64,000 nucleotides of DNA from JAPLJC01 sp963697965 (GCA_963697965.1 OY969108.1:2728001-2792000), one strand, 5' to 3'. Counted from the stretch's first letter, positions 7,573 to 16,952 are shown. Notes: generated by a model from the sequence alone, not told the origin. A program made the numbers and translations.

Positions 7573-8820
7573 ATGAATTTATCCGAATTGAAGCACAAGA
7601 AGATCAACGAACTGGCGTCGCTGGCCCGGGACCTGAATGTGGAAGGCGCTGCCGGGATGCGCAAGCAGGACCTCATCTTTGCCGTCCTCCAGGCCCAGGT
7701 GGAAAAAAACGGGGTCATCTCCGGCGGCGGCGTCCTGGAGATCCTGCCGGACGGTTTCGGCTTCCTTAGAGCCCAGGACTATAACTATCTGCCCGGCCCC
7801 GACGACATCTACGTCTCGCCCTCCCAGATACGCCGTTTCAACCTGCGCACCGGGGATACCATCTACGGCCAGATCCGCCCTCCCAAGGAGGGGGAACGCT
7901 ACTTCGCCCTGCTCAAGGTGGAGACCGTCAACTTCGAGGACCCGGCGGTGGCCCGGGACAAGATACTGTTCGACAACCTCACCCCCCTTTACCCGGACGA
8001 GCGTCTGGAGCTGGAAACCGACCCGGACAACTTCTCGGCCCGGGTGATGGACCTGATGGACCCGGTGGGCAAGGGACAGAGGGGCCTGATCGTCGCCGCT
8101 CCCCGCACCGGCAAAACCATGCTCCTGCAAAACCTGGCCAACAGCATCGCCAAAAACCACCCGGAGGTGGTGCTCATCGTGCTCCTCATCGATGAGCGGC
8201 CCGAAGAAGTTACGGACATGGAGCGCAGCGTCAATGCGGAGGTGGTCAGCTCCACCTTCGACGAACCGGCCCAGCGCCACATCCAGGTGGCGGAGATGGT
8301 CCTGGAGAAGGCCAAACGCCTGGTGGAGCACAAGCGGGACGTGGTCATTCTTCTCGATTCCATCACCCGCCTGGCCCGGGCTTACAACACCGTGGTGCCG
8401 GCCAGCGGCAAGATTCTCTCCGGCGGCCTGGACGCCAACGCCCTGCAAAGACCCAAGCGCTTTTTCGGAGCGGCCCGGAACATCGAGGAAGGGGGCAGCC
8501 TCACCATCATCGCCACCGCCCTCATCGACACCGGAAGCCGCATGGATGAGGTAATCTTCGAGGAATTTAAAGGCACCGGCAACATGGAGATCCACCTGGA
8601 CCGGAAGCTCACCGAGAAGCGCATGTTCCCGTCCATCGACATCAACCACTCCGGCACCCGGAAGGAAGAACTGCTGCTGCCGCCGGAGGACCTGAACCGC
8701 ATCTGGATTTTGCGCAAGCTCCTGTCCCCCTTGAGCTCGGTGGACAGCATGGAGTTCCTGCTGGAAAAACTGCGAGGGACCAAAACCAACGCCGACTTCC
8801 TGGCGGCCATGAACCGCTGA
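7573..8820 (+). CDS. rho: transcription termination factor Rho
   Basis: The 415-residue hexameric RNA helicase ends Rho-dependent transcription. The N-terminal Rho_N domain (MNLSELKHKKINELASLARDLN), the cold-shock-like RNA-binding domain (GFGFLRAQDYNYLPGPDD) and the ATPase with Walker A PRTGKT (residues 177-182) are present in order. The start at 7573 matches the family N-terminus and has AAGAGG upstream. An in-frame ATG at 7528 would add an atypical Gly/Asn-rich tail. Confidence 0.95.
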   Translation: MNLSELKHKKINELASLARDLNVEGAAGMRKQDLIFAVLQAQVEKNGVISGGGVLEILPDGFGFLRAQDYNYLPGPDDIYVSPSQIRRFNLRTGDTIYGQIRPPKEGERYFALLKVETVNFEDPAVARDKILFDNLTPLYPDERLELETDPDNFSARVMDLMDPVGKGQRGLIVAAPRTGKTMLLQNLANSIAKNHPEVVLIVLLIDERPEEVTDMERSVNAEVVSSTFDEPAQRHIQVAEMVLEKAKRLVEHKRDVVILLDSITRLARAYNTVVPASGKILSGGLDANALQRPKRFFGAARNIEEGGSLTIIATALIDTGSRMDEVIFEEFKGTGNMEIHLDRKLTEKRMFPSIDINHSGTRKEELLLPPEDLNRIWILRKLLSPLSSVDSMEFLLEKLRGTKTNADFLAAMNR

Positions 8821-8850
8821 GGATTTAAAGGCGGGATGAGCTTAAGGCAT

Positions 8851-8870
8851 GGGCGTAAGAATTTACGCCC
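8851..8870. repeat. perfect 8-bp hairpin after rho
   Basis: GGGCGTAA (8851-8858) and TTACGCCC (8863-8870) flank a 4-base loop, 30 bases after the rho stop. There is no T tract, so it could be an RNA-stabilising 3' hairpin rather than an intrinsic terminator. Confidence 0.45.
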
Positions 8871-8909
8871 GTCGGCTTGCCAATCTCCGGGATCGTCTCC
8901 CCGGCCGGT

Positions 8910-8929
8910 GGGGTGGCTTTAGCCGCCCC
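8910..8929. repeat. hairpin between convergent rho and fmdB-like genes
   Basis: GGGGTGGC (8910-8917), loop TTTA, GCCGCCCC (8922-8929) form an 8-bp stem with one G-T pair. It contains the core GGCTTTAGCC, also found at 47968-47977. It lies 12 bases past the stop of the minus-strand zinc-ribbon gene. Confidence 0.4.
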
Positions 8930-8940
8930 TTAAAAAAGCC

Positions 8941-9231
8941 TCAAACCCATTTGTTCTCTTTCTTGTTCCAGTTCTTCCGGATTTCGTCCTTATCCTTCTT
9001 GGTGGCGCCGAAGGCCGATTCACACACCGACTCCCATTTATGCGGATCGGAGCGGAAGTCCTTTTTATAGGGACTGGAATCCGAATCTTTGCAAAAAATG
9101 GTGGGCATGCCGATGAGCCGCTCCACCGGGGAGTCGCAAATCTGGCAAGTGGTCAGCGGCGGGTCGCTCATCTTCTGCTCCACCTCAAAAACATGGCCGT
9201 GGTCTAGGCACTTATACTCGTAGGTCGGCAT
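8941..9231 (-). CDS. FmdB-like zinc-ribbon protein
   Basis: The 96-residue protein starts MPTYEYKCLDHGHVFE, the typical start of the FmdB/CxxC_CXXC_SSSS putative regulatory family. One zinc ribbon is visible, formed by Cys8 and CQICDSPVERLIG. The usual first CxxC is reduced to a single Cys (KCLDHG). The Lys-rich tail (KKDKDEIRKNWNKKENK) may bind nucleic acid. The family's function is poorly known. It is transcribed alone, convergent with rho. Confidence 0.75.
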   Translation of the reverse strand: MPTYEYKCLDHGHVFEVEQKMSDPPLTTCQICDSPVERLIGMPTIFCKDSDSSPYKKDFRSDPHKWESVCESAFGATKKDKDEIRKNWNKKENKWV

Positions 9232-9394
9232 GGCGCTCTCCAGTGCTTGCTATTCCAAATTGCTTGACAGGCGTCCGCGGGGGCGCTAATTTTAGTCTAA
9301 TCTTAACAGATTTGTTTCTGAGTTTCGAGTTTCTAGTTTTGGGTTAATCATCCTGCCGGAAACTCGGGACCAAGAAACCCTCCTGGAGCCACTC

Positions 9395-10324
9395 ATGCAG
9401 ATACCCGCCCTGCAATCCGTCACCGTGGAAATTCTGGTGGACAATCTTATTGACATGTTTGAACCCTCCCGGCCCGGCAGCGTGGAACGGGTGGCCCCCG
9501 GCCGCCTGCCCAAGCCCCTGCTGGCGGCCCACGGCCTTTCCTGTCTCATTACCCTGAACCACCAGGGCCGTCTGACCCGCATCCTCATGGACACGGCCAA
9601 CGACCCCCTGCCGTTGCTCAACAACCTGGAGGCCCTGGGCCATCAGCCCGAAGAGATCGACGCCGTGGTGCTCAGCCATGGCCACCCGGACCATTACGGC
9701 GGCCTCCTGGGATTTCTGGCCCGGCGTTCCGGCCCGCCTCCGCCCGTTTATCTCCACCGGGACATCTTTCACTCCAAGCTCTTCCTCACCCCCCGGGGCC
9801 GCGTTGGCCCCTGGCGCCTGGAGATGGAGAAATTGCAGGCCGCCGGAGTCGAGGTTCACCAAAACCAGGGGCCGGAATTGATATTGGGTCAGCTCCTGCT
9901 CACCGGCACGGTGGAGGCCACCACCCCTTATGAAAAGGGGCTACCGGTCTTCAAACTTTTAATCCAGGGCAAAGAGGAACCGGACCATTTCTCCGACGAG
10001 CAGGCCCTGGTGGCCCGGGTACAGGGCCGGGGCCTGGTGGTCATCGGCGGCTGCTGCCACCCGGGCATCGTCAACATGGTGAAGTACGCTGAGAAACTCA
10101 CCGGAGTCGATAAGGTCGCCCTGGTCCTGGGAGGCTTCCACCTCACCGCCGGAGGGGATGACCTGATCCAAAATACCATCCAGGGACTCCGGGAAATTAA
10201 TCCGGATTTGATCATGGCCGGCCACTGCACCGGCTTTCGGGCCCACACCCGGCTGGCCGCCGCCCTCCCCGATAATTTCATGGTGAGCTGCGTCGGCACC
10301 AAGGTGTTGGTGGCGGGTGCTTGA
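9395..10324 (+). CDS. MBL-fold metallohydrolase (MJ0296/RFAP synthase-related type)
   Basis: The 309-residue protein has the metallo-beta-lactamase motif SHGHPDHYGG (residues about 92-101), with later metal ligands in GGCCHPG and the C-terminal GHCTG. The overall pattern (MDTANDPLPLLNNLEALG, then VLGGFHL) is that of the archaeal/bacterial group named after 7,8-dihydropterin-6-methyl-4-(beta-D-ribofuranosyl)aminobenzene-5'-phosphate synthase. That name is often over-applied, so the substrate is unknown. The next gene follows after 82 bases in the same direction. Confidence 0.75.
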   Translation: MQIPALQSVTVEILVDNLIDMFEPSRPGSVERVAPGRLPKPLLAAHGLSCLITLNHQGRLTRILMDTANDPLPLLNNLEALGHQPEEIDAVVLSHGHPDHYGGLLGFLARRSGPPPPVYLHRDIFHSKLFLTPRGRVGPWRLEMEKLQAAGVEVHQNQGPELILGQLLLTGTVEATTPYEKGLPVFKLLIQGKEEPDHFSDEQALVARVQGRGLVVIGGCCHPGIVNMVKYAEKLTGVDKVALVLGGFHLTAGGDDLIQNTIQGLREINPDLIMAGHCTGFRAHTRLAAALPDNFMVSCVGTKVLVAGA

Positions 10325-10406
10325 GGATTTCCGGGGGCGAGGGCCTGGGACCTTACCAGAATAAAAAATCCCTGCCTCCTCCACTCCTCCGCCCGACCCA
10401 AATATT

Positions 10407-11138
10407 ATGGATAAATTAACCTTTGCCGAAGAAACCCTGATCGGGGCCCTGGCCCGGGAGGTGCGGGACGGGGAGTGGGCCGCCTGCGGCACCCTTTCCC
10501 CCATGCCTGCTGCCGCCCTCTGGCTGGCCAAACTCAGCCGGGCGCCCCGGGCCCAGGTCTTTGTGGGCGGCAGCGCCGATTGGCCTTTTGAGGGCGAATG
10601 GCAGGGATTCTTCGACCTGGCCCAGACGGGGAGGCTGCACCTCTTTTTCCTGAGCGGCGCCCAGATCGACGGTCAGGGAAATATCAACCTCATGGCGGTG
10701 GGCGACTACCACCGGCCCCAGGTGAGGCTGCCCGGCGGGGCCGGCTCCGCGATACTCGCCTACGTGGTGGCGCGGCTGGTGCTCTTCAAGACCGCCCACG
10801 AGCCCCGGGGGCTGGTGCCGCACGTGGACGTGATCACCGCTCCGGGGTTCACCCCCCAGTTAAGCGCCAGGCAGCGCCCCGGCCGCATCACCCGGCTGGT
10901 CACCCCCAGGTGCGTCTTGGCCTTCAATCCTCCTGAGGCGCCGCGGCTTGAGAGCCTCCATCCCGGGGAGACCCTGGAAGAAGTGCGCCGGCTCACCGGC
11001 TTTGAGTTCCGGGCCCCGGACCAGCCCCCGGTGACCCCGGCGCTGTCCACCGGCGAACGGGAATTGCTCTATGGCCCGGTAAGAGAGAAGTTAGCCCGGG
11101 TGTATCCGCAGTTCGCGGCGCGCTTGCTCATGGCCTGA
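10407..11138 (+). CDS. CoA-transferase beta-subunit-like protein (GctB/IpdB family)
   Basis: The 243-residue protein resembles the beta subunit of glutaconate CoA-transferase-type enzymes (RLHLFFLSGAQIDGQGNINLMAVGDY, then LPGGAGSAILAY, then LVTPRCVLAF). Such subunits normally work with an alpha subunit from an adjacent gene; none is present here. It may pair with a distant alpha subunit or have drifted to another role. The upstream MBL hydrolase could be in the same transcript (82-base gap). Confidence 0.7.
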   Translation: MDKLTFAEETLIGALAREVRDGEWAACGTLSPMPAAALWLAKLSRAPRAQVFVGGSADWPFEGEWQGFFDLAQTGRLHLFFLSGAQIDGQGNINLMAVGDYHRPQVRLPGGAGSAILAYVVARLVLFKTAHEPRGLVPHVDVITAPGFTPQLSARQRPGRITRLVTPRCVLAFNPPEAPRLESLHPGETLEEVRRLTGFEFRAPDQPPVTPALSTGERELLYGPVREKLARVYPQFAARLLMA

Positions 11139-11226
11139 AATTAAGCCGCCGGCCTCCGCGGCCGCGCCTGGGGGCGCTTCCTAAAGCTGGAGATGTGGGT
11201 CCCCCCGGAAGGACAAAAGCTGCCCC

Positions 11227-11973
11227 ATGTGTGAACTCTTTGCCAGCTCCACCGCCCAGGACGCAACCGCCTGGGAGCACCTGGCCCGCTTCGCCGAAAA
11301 ATCCCGGAATAACCCAAACGGTTGGGGCATCGGCTTCTTTCGCGACGGCCGGGCGCTCATCGAAAAATCCTCGGAGAGCATCCACGCCGGGGACCAGGTG
11401 CACGACGGTTTCCTGCGCCTGGCCCGGGTAGTGGACAGCCGCCTCATCATCTCCCAGATCTGCGGCCCACAGGAGGGCCAGCCAAAGGAATCCCCGGTCC
11501 TGCCCTGGAGCGATCAGTTTCTCCATCATCACTGGCTCTTCGGTTTCCGCGGCGACTCCCGGATCGCCCACTACCAAAGCCCCAGGCCCATCATGCCGGA
11601 TGCGCGCTCAGCAGTTGCGGTCCGGGTCCTGGAATTTATCCGGGACGGCATGGAGGCCGAGATGCAAGTCTGGCCTGACCAAAACCTTTACCAGGCCCTG
11701 GCGCTGACCTGCAAACGGCTAATCACCGACTATCCGGGGGACTACCTTTTTTTTCTGGCAAACGAAACGGTGCTCTTCGCCTTTCTCAACCATGGCGAGG
11801 TGCTCCTCTATCAGCCGCCGCAGGCCCTGGGGCAGGCCCTGGTGCTGACCACGGTTGCAGGCGGTCTCACCAGTGACCCGGACCACTGGCTGGCCTTTGC
11901 CAATGCGAACCGGAGCCGGGGTCAGCTTCTCATCATTTCCGGTGGGGATCTTCTCTACCAGGGGCACCTGTAG
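11227..11973 (+). CDS. class II glutamine amidotransferase-like protein, divergent copy
   Basis: The 248-residue protein starts MCELFASS, exposing Cys2 after Met removal, the Ntn nucleophile of YafJ/GATase_4 proteins. NPNGWGIGFFRDG matches the family. The substrate-binding region is changed: where the neighbour has AHIRYRSSG and FAHNGE, this copy reads SQICGPQEG and FGFRGDS, so the oxyanion Asn-Gly and the Arg that binds glutamine appear lost. It abuts the next gene with no gap. It probably arose by tandem duplication and may be a non-catalytic partner (inference). Confidence 0.75.
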   Translation: MCELFASSTAQDATAWEHLARFAEKSRNNPNGWGIGFFRDGRALIEKSSESIHAGDQVHDGFLRLARVVDSRLIISQICGPQEGQPKESPVLPWSDQFLHHHWLFGFRGDSRIAHYQSPRPIMPDARSAVAVRVLEFIRDGMEAEMQVWPDQNLYQALALTCKRLITDYPGDYLFFLANETVLFAFLNHGEVLLYQPPQALGQALVLTTVAGGLTSDPDHWLAFANANRSRGQLLIISGGDLLYQGHL

Positions 11974-12771
11974 ATGTGCGACCTTTTCGCCATGTGCGCC
12001 GCCCGCAGCCATGGCGCCGCCGGTGTCCTGCCCCTGTTTGCCGCCCGGGGCCGCCGCAACGTCCACGGCTGGGGGATCGGTTTCTTCCGCGGCCGCATCC
12101 CGGTGGTGGAGAAGTCCCCGGAACCGGTCTTCCGGGACGGGCGGGCCCACGACTCCTTCCAACGCCTGGCCCGGGTGGTAGCCAAACCGATTATCCTGGC
12201 CCATATCCGCTACCGGAGCAGCGGCAGGGTGGACGAGTGCCACGCCCACCCCTTTACCCTCGATTTTTGGGGGCAATCCTGGCTCTTCGCTCACAACGGT
12301 GAGGCCGGGGCCATTGAATCGTACCGGAGCCGCCAGGCCCCACTGCTGGAGGCCGACAGCGATTCGGCCCGCACCTTTGAATTCTTAAGGGATCAGTTCG
12401 CCGAGGCCGCCTCCCGGCCCAACCACCCCACCTTCCTGCAAATTCTCTATGAAGCTCTTGCCGGCCTGATCCGCCAATACCCCGGCGAATACAATTTCCT
12501 CCTCAGCAATGGCCGCATCCTATGGGCCTTCAGCAACCACCGGCAATTCCTCCTGCTAAAGGAAAGCCGCAATCTGGAAGAGGCCTTGCTGCTCACCACC
12601 ATCGAAGAGGGCCTCAGCCCCGAAAACTGGCGAACCATTTCTCTAAGGGAGGGAACCTGGGGAAAGATTCTCCTGATCGCCGGGGGCGACCTGGTGCTGG
12701 AGGAGGATCTGCGGCCGCTTCCGGGCTGCCCCACCATTTCCAGCGGGGATTTGCCGGCCCGGCAGGCCTGA
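11974..12771 (+). CDS. class II glutamine amidotransferase (YafJ-like)
   Basis: The 265-residue protein starts MCDLFAMC with the catalytic Cys2. It retains NVHGWGIGFF, AHIRYRSSG, CHAHPF and LFAHNGE, which together supply glutamine binding and the oxyanion hole. It releases ammonia from glutamine; the acceptor is unknown for this family. Its ATG directly follows the TAG of the related upstream gene, so both are made together and a heterodimer is possible. Confidence 0.85.
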   Translation: MCDLFAMCAARSHGAAGVLPLFAARGRRNVHGWGIGFFRGRIPVVEKSPEPVFRDGRAHDSFQRLARVVAKPIILAHIRYRSSGRVDECHAHPFTLDFWGQSWLFAHNGEAGAIESYRSRQAPLLEADSDSARTFEFLRDQFAEAASRPNHPTFLQILYEALAGLIRQYPGEYNFLLSNGRILWAFSNHRQFLLLKESRNLEEALLLTTIEEGLSPENWRTISLREGTWGKILLIAGGDLVLEEDLRPLPGCPTISSGDLPARQA

Positions 12772-13085
12772 ATCTCATAAAAAACTTTACGTAAACCCGG
12801 AATTTTTGGGGCCGGAACCGGCGCCCCCCTGGCCGCTTATGCCGCTGTCCCTGGATGCCGAAAGGGCCGCGGCGCGCCAAAATCGGCAACGCTCTGCAAA
12901 TTTTTGCATCAGGCCCTTTATTATTTGAAAGCATTAACCATCTAATATATTAAGGATTGAGTCAGGCACTGGTCACCATCTCCGGTAAGCTGGAGATTGC
13001 CAGAATATTTGGGGCCCGGCACCCTGAGGAAAACTCATGGTTCCGTGCAGAAGATTGAACCCCAAAAATTTTAAGGAGCAAGCAG
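12772..13085. other. intergenic region before DUF6600 gene
   Basis: The stretch has no gene that I can support. It turns A+T-rich near 12910-12960 (TCTAATATATTAAGGATTGAG), where a promoter for the downstream gene would fit. TTTTAAGGAGCAAGCAG at its end supplies the ribosome site. Confidence 0.4.
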
Positions 13086-14621
13086 ATGAGAGGAAGTCGC
13101 CGATCTCCGGTGATTGTGGCAATCCTGGCCATGACCCTGGCCCTGGCGCTGGGAAGCGGTTTCAGCCAGCCAGCCCGGGCAGCCTCGGTGGACGTGGCCA
13201 TGTTCTATGACGACTTGGCCCCCTACGGCCAGTGGGTGGATTATCAGAACTACGGGCCGGTTTGGGCGCCCAGCAATGTGGCAGATGATTGGCGCCCCTA
13301 TACCGACGGCCGCTGGGTGCCCACCGAAAACGGCTACGTCTTCGAGAGTGAGGAGCCCTGGGCCTGGGCCACCTACCACTACGGCAACTGGATGCCCACC
13401 GACGCCTATGGCTGGGTCTGGTCGCCGGGACGCACCTGGTACCCCTCCACCGTGGAGTGGCGCACGACTCCCGACAGCTACCAGGAGGACAACTCCTACG
13501 TTGGCTGGGCCCCCATCCCGCCGCCCGACTATACTCCGCCGGAGGGATACGCGCCGGCAGGGTATTATTCCGGGATGCCGGCAGACAGCCTGCTCACCTC
13601 TCCATTTTGGATCTTTGCCCAGGCGGCCAGTTTCCTGCTGGGTCTTGGACAACCCTATACCCCGGCCTACTCCTATCTCAACCAGCCATGTCTGGTGCCG
13701 GTGGAATATGTTCCGGTCTTTTTTGGGCAAACGGTGTTCTGCCCCGGCTATTATGCGCCGAGCTATTATCCGCCCGGTTATTTCGCCCGGGGATTTGTCG
13801 GCGCCTATAGCTATGGACCGCCGGCGAGTTTCGTCACCCGGCACACGAACATCAACCCGGGAGCGTTCAACCGGGCCATTAATTACAACACCGCCAACAT
13901 TACCAGGTTCCACAACGTGACGGCCCCTCCCGGGGTGTTGAGCGGCAACCCCGCCCTTCGAAATATCCAACCACAGGCACTGACCGAGGGCAGGCCCTTG
14001 CCGCGGACGCGGGAGATCTCCAACATCAACCTGGCCCGGGCGAACCTGTATAAACCTAACATGATGGCGGCGCCGGGCAACGTGAGGCCGCTGACCGCCA
14101 GGATTCCCAAGGCTTCACTGGAGGCGGGCCGGCCGGTAAGGGGGGGCATCCCCGGTACGGCGCTGCCGGCCAGGTCCCTGCTGAAGCTGACTCCGGAACA
14201 GCAGGCGGCGATCGGGAAGGTACCGGCGACGCAGCGAATCCAGCCGGTGACGCCACCCCTGAGGCCCGCGGTGACAGGAAGACCTGGAACGCCCGCCGGG
14301 GCTTTCAGACCCGAGGCGAGTCCCGGCTTTAGGCCGCAGGAGCGGCCCGGCGTCACTCCGCAGGAGCGGCCCGGCGTCAGGCCTCAGGAGCAGCCCGCCT
14401 CTAGGGCGCCCGAACGGCCCAGCTACACGCCGCCAGCCCGGCCCGCATCTAGGGCGCCAGCCCGGCCCAGCTACACGCCGCCAGCCCGGCCCGCATCTAG
14501 GGCGCCAGCCCGGCCCGCATCTAGGGCGCCAGCCCGGCCCAGCTACACGCCGCGGCCGGCACCAGCGCGGCCGGCACCAGCGTCGAAGGCACCACCGCAT
14601 GAAGGGGAAAACCCCCGTTAG
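13086..14621 (+). CDS. secreted DUF6600/YXWGXW-type protein with Pro/Arg/Ala repeat tail
   Basis: The 511-residue protein has a signal peptide (MRGSRRSPVIVAILAMTLALALG..., cleavage near ARA-AS). The N-terminal part is rich in Trp and Tyr with repeated units such as YGQWVDYQNYGPVWAP and YGNWMPTDAYGWVWSPG, typical of DUF6600 proteins. The last ~100 residues are low-complexity near-repeats of RPASRAPARPSYTPPA. A cell-envelope or surface role is likely; no enzyme motif is visible. A hairpin terminator follows. Confidence 0.75.
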   Translation: MRGSRRSPVIVAILAMTLALALGSGFSQPARAASVDVAMFYDDLAPYGQWVDYQNYGPVWAPSNVADDWRPYTDGRWVPTENGYVFESEEPWAWATYHYGNWMPTDAYGWVWSPGRTWYPSTVEWRTTPDSYQEDNSYVGWAPIPPPDYTPPEGYAPAGYYSGMPADSLLTSPFWIFAQAASFLLGLGQPYTPAYSYLNQPCLVPVEYVPVFFGQTVFCPGYYAPSYYPPGYFARGFVGAYSYGPPASFVTRHTNINPGAFNRAINYNTANITRFHNVTAPPGVLSGNPALRNIQPQALTEGRPLPRTREISNINLARANLYKPNMMAAPGNVRPLTARIPKASLEAGRPVRGGIPGTALPARSLLKLTPEQQAAIGKVPATQRIQPVTPPLRPAVTGRPGTPAGAFRPEASPGFRPQERPGVTPQERPGVRPQEQPASRAPERPSYTPPARPASRAPARPSYTPPARPASRAPARPASRAPARPSYTPRPAPARPAPASKAPPHEGENPR

Positions 14622-14657
14622 CCCCAGCAGACGGTTCCTTAGGGAATCATCGTTAAC

Positions 14658-14699
14658 CCCAGGCTTCCTCCTATTTCAGGAGGAGGCCTGGGATTTCTT
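14658..14699 (+). terminator. intrinsic terminator-like hairpin after DUF6600 gene
   Basis: CCCAGGC plus TTCCTCCT (14658-14672) pair with AGGAGGAG plus GCCTGGG (14678-14692) around a 5-base loop, with T-A/T-G wobbles in the centre. ATTTCTTT follows, a weak T tract. Confidence 0.6.
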
Positions 14700-14953
14700 T
14701 CCCACATCGCCAAACCTCCGATCCTCCCAGCCAACCGGGATCGTTTTATTAGCCGTTAATCCCGAGACAAGCCGAAAGTCCCAATCTTGCTGCTTTTTTC
14801 CAGACAAGCCAATCCTGTCAGGTAAATAATTTATCGAAGGCCCCAGGAAGGCATGGAGTTTTTTCACGAGTCTGGTAGGATAGGATGCAAACCTGAGACG
14901 TGAACCAGACCGGCTCGCAGGGGCCGGCCGCGGATTTTTTTAAGGAGGAGAAG

Positions 14954-16237
14954 ATGCCCGCTATCCAAGAGATTCGCGGCCAGGAGGTGCTGGACTCCCG
15001 GGGCCAGCCTACGGTGCTGGCCGACCTGGCCATGGACAATGGCCTGCACACCTGGGCCATGGTGCCTTCCGGCGCCTCCACCGGGGAAAACGAGGCCCTG
15101 GAGCTGCGTGATGGCGGCCGCCGCTATCTGGGCAAAGGGGTGCTGCAGGCGGTCAAGAATATTCAGGAAGTCATCGCCCCCAAGCTCCGAGGGATAGACC
15201 CTGGGCAACAGGCGGCCATTGACCGATTGCTCTGCGAGCTGGACGGCACCGACACCAAGAGCCGCCTGGGGGCCAACGCTATCCTGGCGGTTTCCATGGC
15301 GGTGGCCCGGGCCGGGGCCGCGCTGGCCGGCCTGCCGCTTTACCGGTATCTGGGAGGCGCAGCCGCGGCTACCCTGCCCATGCCCATGCTGAACGTCATC
15401 AACGGCGGGGCCCACGCCGGCAACAACCTCGATATCCAGGAATTCATGATCATGCCGGTGGGCGGCGCCACCTTCGCTGAGGCCATCCGCATGGCATCAG
15501 AAGTCTTCCAGACCCTGAAAAAGGTCCTGTCCTCAAGGGGTCTGGGCACGGGAGTGGGTGACGAAGGCGGCTTCGCCCCGGACCTGCCTTCCCACGAAGC
15601 GGCCCTGGACCTGATCATGGCCGCCATCGAGCAAGCCGGCTACCAGCCGGGTAAGGACCTGGTCCTGGCGCTGGACCCGGCGGCCTCGGAGTTCTTCGAT
15701 AAGGACTCCGGCGAATATGTGTTCAAAAAAGGAGACGGCTCCCGCCGGGATGCCCGGGCCCTCACCGAATATTACCGGGACCTAGCTGCCCGCTATCCCA
15801 TCGTTTCCTTAGAAGACGGCCTGGCGGAGGGCGACTGGGACGGCTGGGTGCACCTCACCCGGGAGTTGGGGGGCAAGCTGCAAGTGGTGGGGGACGACAT
15901 CTTCGTCACCAACAGGCGCTATCTGCTGCAGGGAATCGAGGTAGGCGCGGCCAATGCCATTCTAATCAAGCTGAACCAGATCGGCACCGTGAGCGAGACC
16001 CTGGAGACCATCCATCTGGCCCTGCGCCATGGTTACCGGGCGGTCATTTCGCACCGCTCCGGGGAGACGGAAGACACCTTCATCGCAGACCTGGCGGTGG
16101 CCTGCGGCGCCGGCCAGATCAAGACCGGCTCGGCCTCCCGCTCGGAGCGCATCGCCAAATATAACCGCCTGTTGATGATTGAAGCGGAGTTGGGCGCAGC
16201 CGCCCGCTTCCGGGAAGACCGGTTCTGGGAGCGCTGA
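14954..16237 (+). CDS. eno: enolase
   Basis: The 427-residue glycolytic enzyme converts 2-phosphoglycerate to phosphoenolpyruvate. Visible marks are VLDSRGQPTV at the N-terminus, PSGASTGENEALELRDG, the metal and acid-base residues around ALDPAASEF, SLEDGLAEGDW, GDDIFVTN, and SHRSGETEDTFIADLAV. The start at 14954 follows TAAGGAGGAG and matches the family; an upstream in-frame start at 14900 adds an unrelated tail. It stands alone. Confidence 0.95.
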   Translation: MPAIQEIRGQEVLDSRGQPTVLADLAMDNGLHTWAMVPSGASTGENEALELRDGGRRYLGKGVLQAVKNIQEVIAPKLRGIDPGQQAAIDRLLCELDGTDTKSRLGANAILAVSMAVARAGAALAGLPLYRYLGGAAAATLPMPMLNVINGGAHAGNNLDIQEFMIMPVGGATFAEAIRMASEVFQTLKKVLSSRGLGTGVGDEGGFAPDLPSHEAALDLIMAAIEQAGYQPGKDLVLALDPAASEFFDKDSGEYVFKKGDGSRRDARALTEYYRDLAARYPIVSLEDGLAEGDWDGWVHLTRELGGKLQVVGDDIFVTNRRYLLQGIEVGAANAILIKLNQIGTVSETLETIHLALRHGYRAVISHRSGETEDTFIADLAVACGAGQIKTGSASRSERIAKYNRLLMIEAELGAAARFREDRFWER

Positions 16238-16370
16238 TGGCCGCCCCTGGGTCGCGGCAGCTTGAGTCACCTCCAGCTCAGACGGCGGCTTTTTAGTTTT
16301 TGACAATGCTGCGGCCCCGTGGTATTTTGGCCTGGATTTTCAGGCAGGCCTGCAGCGAAAGGGGGAGACG

Positions 16371-16952
16371 GTGGTGCGGGGAATTTGTTGCAAAGGTGCG
16401 GCGGCCCTGGTCCTGGCTTTGGTCCTGATCCTGCCGGTCCTGGCCCGAGCAGCGGACTTCGACGTGGACAAGTTCAACCAGGAAATAGGTCTGAACTTAG
16501 CCTACGGGAAGAACGACCACCACGCCAGCGTCCGGCTCTTCTCTTTGATGCCCCACTGGGGCATGTTTCTGATACGGCCCCACGAGAAACTGGGCCCCTT
16601 TGGCCTCTCCTTCGTGGTTGAAGGCATCCTCAGCGTGGCTGATGCGGAACAGACCGGCTTCGAGCTGGGCATCACTCCCATGCTGAAGGTGAGCTACCTG
16701 CTCCTTCCCAATATCATGCTCTACGCCATAGGGGGCGCCGGGGTGATCAGCGAAAGCATCGACAGCCAGGCCATCGCCCATGCCTTTAACTTCACCCCCC
16801 AGGGCGGAGGCGGGGTGGATATTGCCCTCACGCCCCAATTGGCCTTCGAGGTGGCCTACCGCTTCCGCCACTCCTCCAACGCCGGTATCTACCCGCAGAA
16901 CCAGGCATTTAATGTCGACTTCTTCCAGGCCGGTCTGAATTATTATTATTAG
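16371..16952 (+). CDS. PagL-like lipid A 3-O-deacylase, outer membrane
   Basis: The 193-residue protein starts with GTG after AAAGGGGGAG. It has a signal peptide ending at ARAA and amphipathic beta strands with a C-terminal aromatic ending (NYYY), as in outer-membrane barrels. The PagL signature is visible as YRFRHSSNAGI, carrying the catalytic His and Ser; the family Glu downstream is not obvious (NQAFN). PagL removes the 3-O acyl chain of lipid A. Function is assigned by motif, so a related barrel is possible. Confidence 0.7.
   Translation: MVRGICCKGAAALVLALVLILPVLARAADFDVDKFNQEIGLNLAYGKNDHHASVRLFSLMPHWGMFLIRPHEKLGPFGLSFVVEGILSVADAEQTGFELGITPMLKVSYLLLPNIMLYAIGGAGVISESIDSQAIAHAFNFTPQGGGGVDIALTPQLAFEVAYRFRHSSNAGIYPQNQAFNVDFFQAGLNYYY

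Noticed and set aside
13086..14621. CRISPR-like repetition in the tail of the DUF6600 gene
   Set aside because: The repeats (CCAGCCCGGCCCGCATCTAG-type) are in frame and encode a Pro/Ala/Arg-rich tail; there are no unique spacers.
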